60,000 bases of DNA, taken from assembly GCF_008831285.2 (NCBI RefSeq), contig NC_045138.2:30167934-30227933 (forward strand), given 5' to 3'. Position 1 is the first letter of the stretch. Each line of letters opens with the position of its first letter. Below are positions 42,901 to 54,876 of this stretch, piece by piece. Source of the DNA: Nymphaea colorata (Eukaryota; Streptophyta; Magnoliopsida; Nymphaeales; Nymphaeaceae). The notes under the pieces were generated by a model that worked only from the letters and a program-made list of their open reading frames with translations, was not told the origin of the DNA and ran no database searches. A program made the position numbers and the translations under genes.

Positions 42901-45364
42901 AGGCCCACAAGCTGGAAGGTATGTGGTCTACCATCTAAAATATATGCTATGAGAATGTGAAGCTTGCAACTTGACTGAGTTGATTTGATTCATGTTCCTA
43001 CCAACTTTCTCTTGCATGTTTGTGGTGTTTTGGCTAATTCAAGAATTACCTTTGTTTGTTAGTCACAGCTTGTTCCTACTGAATTTCCTAGTTAGAAGGG
43101 AGTTACTCTTGCAGACTTTCTCAAATGAGGAAAACGACTTTCTTTCATGGCTGTCCTGTTGCTATTGGTTGTTATTTTGGCTTTTAGATGGCTTGGTAGG
43201 CTTTTTTTTTTTATTGGGATTGGGCGGGGGCGCGGGGCGGGGAACTTTTTTAGTTGATTTATTCAGTCTTCTGCCATTGGCCTTTATTTTTTAGCGTTTA
43301 ACTGCTTTTGAAGAGATTTATTATGTCCAGTTGGAAGGGTGATACTTTTCTTGCCTTTCTTCCGAATCTTCACTGATGTGTTGCTATAATATATGATTTT
43401 TGAGTGAGAAGAGTTAGCTTTGCGTGCTGTACCCCATAAACTTCTCTTTGTAGACTTTTGTCAGTGCATCTTCTCCATAATTTCTTTGCTTTAAAAAAAT
43501 AAAATGAAAACTCATAATGAGGTCATTGTCAGTTCTCTTATAGTCTTATTTGCTGTTTTCCTCTGGGAGATTGGATTGGGCAATGTTATGCTTTCCTGGA
43601 TGAGGTGGCCTTTAGGGGGTGTAGTGTTTTTGCCTTCCTCATGCGGTAGAGTCAGATAGCAATAAAGGGCAAAAGATACACTGTTGTAGAAGGGTTACAG
43701 TGGAAATTTTTCTACGATAATGTTGGAAGTTGGAACTAAACAGCTTTTCTTTGCAGTAGCTAGTTGGTGATTTTCCAGCAAATATGGTTAAACTGCTGAA
43801 CCATTTTCTTGACCTTTTGATCCGTGTCTATATCAATGTTATAAAAGGCGTAGCGTATCGCGTATCGGTCGGGCTGACCTATACGCTGTATCGTAACGTA
43901 TCGTAAACGTAGCGTAGCGTATCGTAAAATTAATTTTTTAATTTTAAAAAATATTTAAAAATCAGAAAAAATAGAGAAAATTTATTAAAAATCTGAAAAA
44001 ATAAACAAAAAATAAGAAATCAAGAAAAATATGTTCAAATATAAAAAAGATCATCATACATAAGGAACATTCATGTGTGTCAACAACGCATGCAAAAATT
44101 AGAAATTAGATATTCAAAATAACATAATAAGCATCCATCACAATTTTAAACTTGACAATTTTATAGAATCTTAAGACTTAGAGTCTTAGGACTTTGAGTT
44201 TTAGGACTTATATTACATCACAATTTTATAAGTTCAAAACATATAGTTATCAACTTATCATCTTTCATGATTTAACGATAATATTTTCCAAATCGATGAA
44301 TCCTTGGTTATTTTTGATGAAAATGTGCAAAATCTCTCCCTCCTACGTCTCTTGGAGTCTTTAAATACAAGAAGAGAGAGAGGGAGGAGTGTTTAAACTT
44401 TAAAAAATAAAAAATTTTGTGTTTTAACCCGTATCGTACGATACGGGGGTGTATCGCCCGTATCGTACGATACGGCCCCCGTATCGCACGTATCGTGCGA
44501 TACGTGTACGATACAGACGCGTATCGTCTTTAAACATCGTATCGTATAGGTTTTCTTGACCTATACGATACGTATCGTACGATACGCGTCCGTATCGTAC
44601 GATACGATAACATTGGTCTATATTATCTTCACTTGCAAATTATCAATAGAAATGTAGGATGCTTGATGGGTCCCTCTTCTTAATTATTTCCTCTGAACAA
44701 GTGAAATTTGTTAGTAAACTGCCTCTTTTAACACATTGTGCTGTTAAATGAATACTTTAGGTTCGATGTATGTATTTCTGAGACTCTCCTATAGGTGGAC
44801 TTTGTGACCGTGCCCTTTCATATCTAGAGCAAGTCTATAAAGATGTTTCCTATTGCAGGTCTCCAGGCTATGGCATATCAGTAGTTGCTGAGACTACGAC
44901 TGGATCCCTAATATCAGCTGAAGCATCAGCTTGTTACTCTGGTGGATATGGTGTAGACACCATTGTAGGTGAAGAAGGCAAACATGCTCCAACACCTCCT
45001 GAGGACCTGGGAGTTCAAGCTGCATCCCTGCTTCTGGAAGAGATTAAGCAGGGTGGGGTGGTCGATTCAACACACCAGGTCTGTGATGGTCATTAACTCG
45101 TATGCTTCATCCTGATAACAATAAGATTGATAGATCTCTTTGTATCCTTTCCAGGGTCTGCTGTTTCTTCTGTGTGCATTATGCCCACAAGATGTTTCGA
45201 AGGTCCGGGTTGGGAAGCTCTCGCCTTATGCAGTACAGACATTAAGAAACATAAGAGATTTTCTTGGTGTCAAGTTTGTGATCAAAGCAGACCCCACAAC
45301 GAATACTGTGGTTTTGAAATGTGTAGGCTGCGGTTTAAAGAACCTCTCAAGGAAGATGTCATGA
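39995..45364 (+). CDS. RCL1: RNA 3'-terminal phosphate cyclase-like protein (ribosome biogenesis)
   Basis: Six exons: 39995-40199, 40345-40494, 42473-42654, 42743-42918, 44859-45078 and 45155-45364, all GT-AG and phase-consistent, giving 380 aa, the usual plant length. RCL1 proteins work in the nucleolus with the GTPase BMS1 in early pre-18S rRNA cleavage within the SSU processome. They descend from RNA cyclases but lack cyclase activity. Visible family blocks are GLRPYEISLLRLLEKL and CVVEINETG in exon 1, SRSIGYFLEPLIVLGLFGK in exon 2, the cyclase-fold signature RGSPPLGGGEV in exon 3, WVDEGMVKRIRG and FNPILPDVYIFTDH in exon 4, and GGVVDSTHQGLLFLLCALCP spanning exons 5-6. By my hand alignment the catalytic His region of true cyclases reads SPYAVQTLRNI here, without His, which fits RCL1 rather than RTCA. 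Introns 2 and 4 are about 1.95 kb each and each contains a transposon. The ATG has G at -3 and +4 and follows a (GAA)n leader. The gene is intact. Confidence 0.95.
41506..41783. mobile_element. MITE, CATAGTCACAAA family, copy 2 (RCL1 intron 2)
   Basis: It starts CATTGTCACAAATATGG and ends TTTTCTGTGACTATG. It is flanked by a perfect 8-bp duplication TTATAATC (41498-41505 and 41784-41791). At 278 bp it is shorter than its relatives. It is the copy with the cleanest target duplication and so best defines the family boundaries. Confidence 0.85.
43834..44615. mobile_element. Non-autonomous hAT-like element with CGTATCGTACGATACG palindromes (RCL1 intron 4)
   Basis: A 782-bp element with perfect 9-bp terminal inverted repeats CAATGTTAT...ATAACATTG. 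It is flanked by a perfect 8-bp target duplication GTCTATAT (43826-43833 and 44616-44623). About 90 bp at the left and 190 bp at the right are dense tandem and inverted copies of GTATCG/CGATAC, including the palindrome CGTATCGTACGATACG. The middle is AT-rich with no open frame. hAT elements have 8-bp duplications and subterminal transposase-binding repeats, so the assignment follows from structure. It lies wholly inside intron 4 and leaves the RCL1 splice sites intact. Confidence 0.85.
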
Positions 45365-46685
45365 AGTGCTTGAGGAGCTTTATTTACCGAGTTTAGGTGT
45401 TGGATGAGCTACCGTACCCGAGGATTTTATCACGCTTGAGTAACGCAAGCTGTCAAACAAATTTTGTGCCCAATTGTATTAATCTTAGTTTTCCTTAATA
45501 TTATTTTTTTCAATATGATTGATGGCATTTTCTTTGTGCAAAAGTTGATTTTACTTGGAACTTAGGTAATGATCAATTATTGAGCTTCTGGTTGTCATAC
45601 TAACAAGCATTCCTCGTCATGCAACTGGATTTCGCTGCCATATCAATCAAGGAGCCGTGGTTGGTGGTGCCTAAATTTGGGAGCCATGTTTAGATACAAG
45701 TTAGACAGCTTTTCCCCCCTAAGAAGGTGGATCCCTTGTGGGGCGGTCGGTCCTACTAATGTGAAGACCCTTGGTATTGTCTTTTCGAACGTCGTATACG
45801 CACAAATTCAAAGATAAGATTTATGGCCGTGCTTGTTAGCAGGAACTTGGTGTTCCTATACCGTTGGCACGTAAGGAGACTGTGTTCCAGAAGAACATAT
45901 GTAACCTGTTTCGGGAATGCGTTTCCCTCACCCCCGCAGCTCCATCTCCATGAACGGTGGGGACAAAAACTTGTCTCACTCTGCCTTTGGGCCACAAACG
46001 GTTTCGCAACCCCGTCTAGCAAAACAACTGGTGAATGGTTTCTAGAATAAGTGGTTCCACGAAGACAATCCCACCACATCAAAACCTTGATGTTTCGAAG
46101 AAGTGGGAGCTGCCTATTCCTTGCCTGCGCAAATGGGTTATGTTTGGCTGTATAGTTAGCGGTGATTGAGGGACAACATAGCAGAACCCGTTTCAAAACC
46201 TCGATAAAAAAGGTAACAGGAAGGGAGAGGTTTGACCCATGTAAGCCACGATGGGACAAACTACAGACATTCCATGCAAAACACAAAAGAAATAGTAGTA
46301 GAGTTACGGCAGAGAAATCCAACACTCAGCTTAATTTACAAATCTTTACTTGCCACATTGCTTGGTTCAACTAATTTCATACGGAAGTTACAGCAATTTA
46401 AGGGCAGAGAACATTGTGAACAGGCGGGATATACATTACTAACAGCAGATACAAAACTATCAGCGGACACTGTGAGGTGGCACAGAGGGCGTATTTCCAA
46501 GCGAAACCTCAAAAATGTCAGATGCACCTATTTTCACATAACAAATTCACTAAACAGTTATAATATATAACAATAATGTTATAATAAAGAACCTTGAAAA
46601 CGGAACTTTTTGTGCAGATGCCATGACGGGGTACCCCTTTAAAAGAAGGATCGGGTGGATCAAAATCACTCCATACAACTTGACG
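45365..46685. other. Gap between the convergent RCL1 and NUP205 genes
   Basis: This 1.3-kb stretch must hold both 3' untranslated regions. A 189-codon minus-strand frame (45756-46325) with a hydrophobic N-terminus and high Arg/Cys content lies here. I recognise no family in it, and overlapping frames on the plus strand are also open, so I do not call it a gene. It could be part of a long NUP205 3' UTR. Confidence 0.55.
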
Positions 46686-49600
46686 TCATAATTCCATACG
46701 TTGGGCAGCGAGTTCCTTGAGAGACCTAACGAGCCTGTGGAACACTTTCAAGCTGTGACCAACCTTTTCCTACAGAGAAATTCCTTGTTAAAAGCTATAT
46801 ACGTGTTCAGAAGGCTGAAAGAACAATATAGATGCTTAAAGAGTCCATTTGTAGACCGTGTACTCATCAAGAATTGCACGCATAAAGGGCATGACTAATA
46901 CCAAGAAAACTATTACATGATAAGGTTTTTGGTTAAAAATAACAGGTTAGTGTGAAAACCTTTCCTCTAATTTTCAGGTACTTCCTCTATAAATTTCCTA
47001 CGGCACAGAGACAGCATGAATAAGCAGATTTAATCGCAAAACAAAAATCTGATAAAAGGATCAGGCTGGATTCCCTATAGCAAAGCTGTTGGCTGCTAAC
47101 AAGTTGGAGCAAAAGTCCCTAAAATGAGTAAATGGACTAGGTGATCCTTGTCAGTTTCAAAACAATAAAATAGGATTAAGCAGATAAATAAAAATTATAT
47201 CTAAAAGAATAATTAAAGACGTAGGAAAGGGAACTATATATATGCAGCAAAAGCAACAATATACAAAATTATACAACAAAAATTATAAGGAGAGTTAAAA
47301 TCAATCTCATCCCATATTGGAAAAAAATTGATTCATGCACACATAACGGTATCAGACGGCAAAAGAAAGCCTGGGTTGCACTCTTGTGTGGCTAAGGAAA
47401 CAACTCTTTGGCAGGTCTCATATACAGACTGCAATATGTCAAATGAGTAAATCGAAGCTCTAATTGGAACAATCACCTGAAAAGGTAATATGGAAGAATA
47501 CAAAAGAAATGAAACACTAATACAACAAGCATACCTCATTCAATAATGAAAGCTGCTCCAGGGTGGGAAGTAGATTTGTACACAGTAATTGGATGTCTTG
47601 TTTTCTACTGGCACTATTTTCCAATACAGAATCAAATTTAAAAAGAACCAAATAAATATGAATTTCACATAATGCAGAAGCTAAAGATGAATACCTGTCT
47701 TGAAAATGTATGAAAAGAATATTAAGTGCATGCTCTAAAATTCGAAGAAAGAGCATGATAAGCTGACCCCTCTTCCCTGCAGCTCGGCACATTTCAAGCA
47801 TCGCAACATGCCTCCTGATTGCAACATGATAAGAAAAAAAAGCTTCAATTTTACATACTGAAAGAGTCATTCAGAAGTAGCTAGAAAATGTTGTATCTAA
47901 AACAAAGCATTGGAGACAGATCTAAGTTAGACAGGAAAATGGAAGACTATCAAAAAATATCTAGCACATGTGCACATGTATAAACAATAAAGTGAATGTC
48001 AATCTAAAGTACCATTAAACTTCTAGAAAACTAATTATACAATGGTGTGCATTAATTAAACCATGAAAAGGATAAATGCAAACACAAAGAAACAAACTGT
48101 GACATAAAGAGTTACCTCTTCTGCATGCTATCAGATGCCAAAATATAATCTTGACGCATGAACATATCGATAATTTCATCAACCTCATACCTGGACAGGT
48201 CGTTGATGTCCAGGACCTGAAAAACAAGCAAAATGTGTAAATAACTCTGATCTCCTATAGCATTAGCTACAGTAAGATAAAAAGGAGAAGAGCATACCTT
48301 GCTTAGCAGTAATGTTTTCTCATCAATAGCAGTAAAGAGAGCTGTTGTAATAGAAGTAAGAAATGTAACAACTAATGGCAATGTAGGCTGCAGCTGCCCA
48401 CCAGGGAAGTTGGAGTTACCATGACTGGCTGAAATCTGTTAGAACAGACAGGAAGAAAAAGGCTCAATTGCAGCAGTGAACATTTACAGAAGCCTACTAT
48501 AACCCACATGTCTCATGATTATCATATAGCAATTCGCAAACCAATTGTTATAAAAAAAATAAAAAAGTGAGTTTAAATATTGTGATAAGCCTGTAGCACA
48601 ATGGTAGCAAGAAACAGAAACAGCTTAGCGAGAGGAAAATCACGATGGAATTTGCTGTTAGTGTACAAATGTCAGGCAAACAAGAAACTTAAGGCTCATT
48701 CCATAGTTATCTCTAACTTATATTTATATCAAGCACCTCGAAGATCCTAATGCAGCTTAAAGAAAAAGGCCCAATGATTTTGGTTCAAGAAACTTAAGAC
48801 TCGTTCAACAGGGACTTAAATTTTCACTTCGAGATACATGAGTTAAAAATCACCACCCCACCCTAACAATAAAAAATTGAAGGCTTGGCTCATACTTAAT
48901 AAAGCTTGAGGGAGAAAACAAGCTCAAGCTCGGTAGTCAAGCTCCACTTGAGCATGAGAATTCTCAAGAAGGTAACAATCCAAGCTTTAAGGCAGCTCAA
49001 CAAGTGTCCATGATACTATCAAGTCGTGGTAACATATAAACAACTCTTAACAGTAAACAATATACACCCATATCAAGCACAATAAGTCTCAAACTTCAGG
49101 AGACAATCAACAAGTTGATTTTGCATACCTGCAGTTTAAGGCCCTTCCTCATGATCAAGAAATAAAGATAAGAAATCAAACTATAGCACAATCGGGACAA
49201 CAAAAATCCTGATTTCTTTACAACCTGGAGAAATTATGAAAAATTAAAAACAAGCTCCAACAAGGAAGACAAAATCAGATATATATGAATTATATTTATA
49301 CCTCAGCAGATCGAGAAGAATATGGACGATGAAAAGACTCCGCATCATAAGAAAATAACTCATTCATTAAGCCAAACAGAGCTTGCACAAAACCAAAGTC
49401 GTCATGCTCATCATAAGGCCAAACCTAAAGAACAAATACCATAGATCACTTAGCTCCAATTAACCCTGTTGTAACAAAAATATAGTTTCTGGAGATTAGA
49501 ACCTAAATACCATGTTACCTTGGTAACAATGGCTACAGCAGTATCAACCAGCTCCAAAGTTGAGTCATTAGCAGAAAGCAGCTCCTCCCGAAGAGCAACA

Positions 49601-52600
49601 TCAAATATCACTTGGTGCTCCTTGGTGAATTCAACAATATCTCTGACAACCTTGTTCTTTACCTATGACACACAATAAAAGACAAATTTCACAAAAATTG
49701 CACTAGTAAACACTACATCAGTCTTCACTGAAGGTAACATTTCCATGCAAACCCCATATGGGAAAAAGAACAAAGGAAATCACAGATTGGAGAACTTAAG
49801 AGGACCTCAAGTCAATTAAATTTAGACCACAGGGGTACATTAGGACCTCAGTAGAAACTACACAGAAAGTAGATAAAAGATATTGTCGTATAAGCACCTA
49901 ATGGCATATTCCATGCCATAATGTGATTATGGTCCATGCTATGATGTAAAAACTAGAAAGGAAATACATATCTAAACAAAGCACTAACGTAAACAAATAA
50001 CAAAGTGCTAGGTAGCAGGCAAACCTCAAAGAAATCAGAGACATCAACCAGTGAAGTCAAACATAAAATCAGTCTGAGAACAGCAGGGACAAGCAGAAAC
50101 TGTTTGTTCATCCCTCCAAGCATATCATTGCCGACCATGGAATCTGACCACTGGAAACCACCCTGGTGGAAACAAGAATCAGTAGTAATAAATTTAAAGA
50201 CGAAAAAAAACAAACTTTTACCTGAATATAACGGTCTAATGCTTTCCATGGAGTAAGATGTTCAAGAGTGTTCATGGAGAACAAAATCTGAACACCAGAT
50301 TTTCGGTACTTGCAACTAATTCGAACAAGCAGTGAAATCTCTGCCTCAATCGTACACAGTTTCTGCACGGAATCAAGCATAGCCCGAGAAGTATCCTGCA
50401 AGATTATTTTGGTGATTAAAAGGAGAAATAAATTAGCCTACTCAAAAAGCTGACAAAAGATGCAGCGGGACTAATTTTAAATGGACTGGAAGCATCACTG
50501 ATTTCCAACATAAAATAAGACATGCAAAATATAAGAAAAACTTATTTCAAGAACTTCAAAGGATCAGTGTTGCCAATATGATTGACCAGCTCCAAAATAT
50601 CAATCATGCAAAGACATTTTCAAAACATCTGAGGTACTGGTAAGTGGATTTCTAAGAAGGATAGTAGGTTGAAGATATTGAAAATGTAATAATTAGTTTC
50701 TAGATAGAATGATGACAGTCATCAGCAAGCTACATTAAAGACGAGAAGCATACATCCTCAATTTACACAAGATGAGAAAAGAAAAATGTGAAAAACTGGA
50801 GAACAGAAATTTCATTTACAAATGCTTCAAAATAAAGATCACCAACTTGAAAATTATCAGCAGAAATGACTTCCGGTTCCAAGTTATTGAATACATTGAA
50901 ACAGGGTATACTTTCAAGAAAAATCTAGAAAGTAAAAACTCAAAAAAGAGATTCATGGTCCTGAACATGCCAGAATGCTCAGCAGGTTATCACTAGATAT
51001 GACATCTGGTCCTGTGATGCTTAGTGAGTTGTGCACATTGGTCCCAACTCCCAACTAGTGCATATTGAATGCATGGAAATAAAGTTACACTTCCTTTTCT
51101 ATATCTATAATATTCTAGAAAGAAAGTAGGGATTCAACAAAGAGATTCAGGATTCTGACCATGAGCAGAACGCTAGCAGTCTATTCACAGGGGATTGGCT
51201 AGAGGTCATCAGATGCCTTAGGGCATAATTAAAAAAACAATATTTTAGAAAAATGCAGTTAGCTGTCATCACACAAGCTACTCGTAGACAGACAGTAGCA
51301 ATAATGACCCGTGAAGAAGCACAGAGCCACAGACCTAGTCCAAGTCCTAACATCCACACAATTCTAACAGGCATTTTAGGAACCATTCAGTTTGAAAAGA
51401 CATGTCATATATATGTATTTGGATCTGGATTGGATCCAACTTATGAAAGTTGTGTCGTCTTTACAAGTCCCAACATGACATGGGAGCATGATTGTTATTT
51501 TTGCAACATTTAATGTACTTTTATGTCTTGTAATGAGAATAGGACACACCAAATAGAGTGAGGTTGCTGTCACATTGTTCAAGGAACCCCTTTCTCTGTG
51601 TCATCACTTATGAATATCAATTAAAAGATGCAACATGGTATCAGAGCCACAGATCAGAGGCAGTATGCTTCCAAACGTATGACACTGCCATCACAACAAG
51701 CCATGCAAAATGAACAGGCAGCATGCTTGCTCCCACATTTATAAACAGGAAGGGGGCAACTACTGCCCATACTGACAGTCTGATTGAAGCCCCATCTAGG
51801 TATCTTCACTTGGCAGCCCATTCACAACATCTCCACATATTTAATGTCTCAATTATCTTCATGGACATCAAAAATATTATGCTTATATAGCCAAATAGTA
51901 CATGGAACAAAAAATCAAATCATTTTGATGTAATGAAAAAAATCTTCAACATGAGTAATGAAAAAAATCTTCAACATGACTATACTGCAATAGTCACTGT
52001 TGCTCTGCGAAAAATTGGTTAACAGTTTAAATTTTTCTGTTTCTTTTATCATTTTAATCACTATCTTGACTTTCAAAAATGCTTTGTAAGAAAATTGTCT
52101 GTACATACACTCCGAACTTCAGAATTCTCAGCTGACTCGGTGACTCAATCTTCAACCAGGTCAAAAAATGGAAAAACCAAGAAATCACTGGAATTAGCGG
52201 AGTCATGGAATGACTAGGCTAAGCATTAAGTTTCAACAAGTTAGCGAGCCTGAGACGGCTGAGTGATTGAGTGTTTTTGGTGATTGGCTTCGAGTGTGAT
52301 TTTCTTTCACCAATTTGGGATGCTTTTTGTACCCATTTGTGACTTAGTGTTCCTGACACACTCATCCAGGATTGTATGACATGCACATTGACAAGAAAGA
52401 GGAAAGAAAATCAGCAGCAAAGACTGATATAATGCCCATTCTAATAATTACTACGAAAAGATACTGGTCATATCATTCACAAAAATGTTGCAACACTTTA
52501 TCAGTCCTGCACTTGAGTCCGAAGATATGCAAGTAGACATATGATCTACGAAAAGAATGGTATTCTAATGTGGAAACTTACCAAAAAAAGGCAAGTCAGT

Positions 52601-54829
52601 CAAACATACTGCCAATGCATGAAAAATGATTGAACATATTACCAGAAATGACGAATTCCTAATGTCAGATAGGCAAGACTGCAGCAGTCCTCTGCTTTGG
52701 AGATGAGACAAAAAAAATTGATCTCGATCGATGCTGATTAATGTGTCCAAGACAAAAATTGAAATAGTCCTCCCAATTTCACTTGCATGTTTTGCATCCT
52801 TTACAATCTATAAATCAAAAATGAATGAAATTAGGGAACAAGATAAGACGGGGATGATAAAATAGTGCACAAACAAAATTGGAAAAGAAAAAGCAGGCTA
52901 TGACCAAAACTTCAACGAGAAACAACATATATGTAAAAAGTGCACAAGAATTTGACTCTTATAACTAGTCCCTAGTCTTGGGATGGACAGTCCAAACTGA
53001 AACACAAATGCACTTGAAAACAAGGACACAAAGGATGAAGCAATGCAATATAAAAACAATTTTTCACAATAATGATCAACCATGGTATAAAATCTGAGGC
53101 ATAATACCCAGCACAGCCTGAGTGAGAAACAAATGGAGCTGCTTTCATGCAACATGAAGATTTAATGGAAGAATGGAAGTACTAGTTGAATAAGTTTTCA
53201 TTCAAGGCAGAAGGATAATGGAACTTTGTCCTCCAGGACACCGAGAAGAATGAAGGTGGGAGGATGAATACAAGAGACAAGACAAGTTGCTCCAAAGAAT
53301 GTGTCACTGTGATTTGAGGACTCAGATGGTAACCACAATTTAGACATGTAAAGTGATGCTTTTGGCAGCATGTAAAACTGTGATAAGCAGGCAAAGACTT
53401 TTCAGAAGCATTGACAAGAATAAAAATGCCAAAAGAGCAGAGAAAACAAACAGGCAGGACTCAAAAAAACAATTTTGCACAAGGCTCTACAGGCATCTAA
53501 AAATACATAACAAAGTCCAATTCATAGTCACAAATAACATTTTGGAGTTTTAAACTCTGGTATCATATAGCGAGCTTGAAAAAAACAGGAAAAATATGAT
53601 AAATTTTTAAAATATTAAAAAAACCAAAAGTGGGGGGAAAATAAAATAAGTGAGAAACTACTAACACAAACATCAAAAGATAAGTAGATTTGCAACAAAT
53701 AAAAAATAGAAAATGAAAAAAAAAAACTGTTTGGCATTAAAAAAAAGCAAAAAAAAAACTCGTTAAGTTTTTAACGTTTTTTAAAAAAAAGTATTTTTTA
53801 GTTTTAAATGGCAATTTAATTTATCGTCATTTTTTGCCTTTTTTTCGAAAAAAAATGCGTTTTTTTGTGACTATGGTCCAAATAATGCAAAAGCAATATG
53901 AGAATAAGGAGGCTGCTCTGTAGTATGAACTAAGAAGAGGTAGGGAAAATGCACTGTGGACTGGATACTAAGTGTAAACTAGGCACTGGAACTGGCTTGT
54001 TTAATCATGTGAAATGACCAAAATTAACTAAATGAGTGGAAAGTTGTAGTCCCAAAATAATACAAAAATAACAATAAAGTTTACAAAAAGAGTATGCTTC
54101 ATGTCCAAGTACATGTGTGCACATGTACACTGTACACACACGTACAGATCCACTCATGCACTCGCAGACACAACATGCACACACACACAAACATGCACAC
54201 ACGCAATGAGTGTGTATCGACAATTCAGCATAATAATCATGCCAACAGGAAGAGGCAACAAGAAATAAAGATAAACATATCTGCCTATGGTATTTAAGAC
54301 AATAAAAAAAATGAAAATGCTGCACAAAATAATCTCCAAATTTTTAAGAAGAGACAACAAGAAATAAATTTATCTGCCTATGGTATTTAAGACAATTGAA
54401 AAAACAAAAACACTGCTCAAAATATTTTCCCAATTTTCTTAGTTCAAGGAGCTAGGGCAATCACGAAAGTCCTGATCCAAGAACTTGCCATCCCCTTAAG
54501 GGTGGAAGAGGGTCGGCTACAACCATCAAAACCAAAACGATAACATTATTACATACAATGCAGGCAAAAGACAAAAGCTAACTCCACTGCATCCAATTCA
54601 TCAGCCATAAATAGAACTTGAAAACTTTCATGCTCAATTTAAATAGTAACAGAATAAACACATAAATAAAAGCACTCAGACCATATACAAATAAGAAATT
54701 CCCTCTCCCTCTACCTTAGCGTCAAAGCATGCCTTGGACAATAAAAAAACACTCCCCATGAAACACGCAAAAAAAAAACATCATGATTATCTCTGGCATT
54801 TATATATGTATATGTACCGGAGGTGCGGT

Positions 54830-54876
<47 letters not shown>

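Noticed and set aside
54005-54325. 106-codon Cys-rich minus-strand frame
   Set aside because: Cys/Val/His repeats come from CA/TG-rich sequence at about 54112-54205 inside a NUP205 intron.
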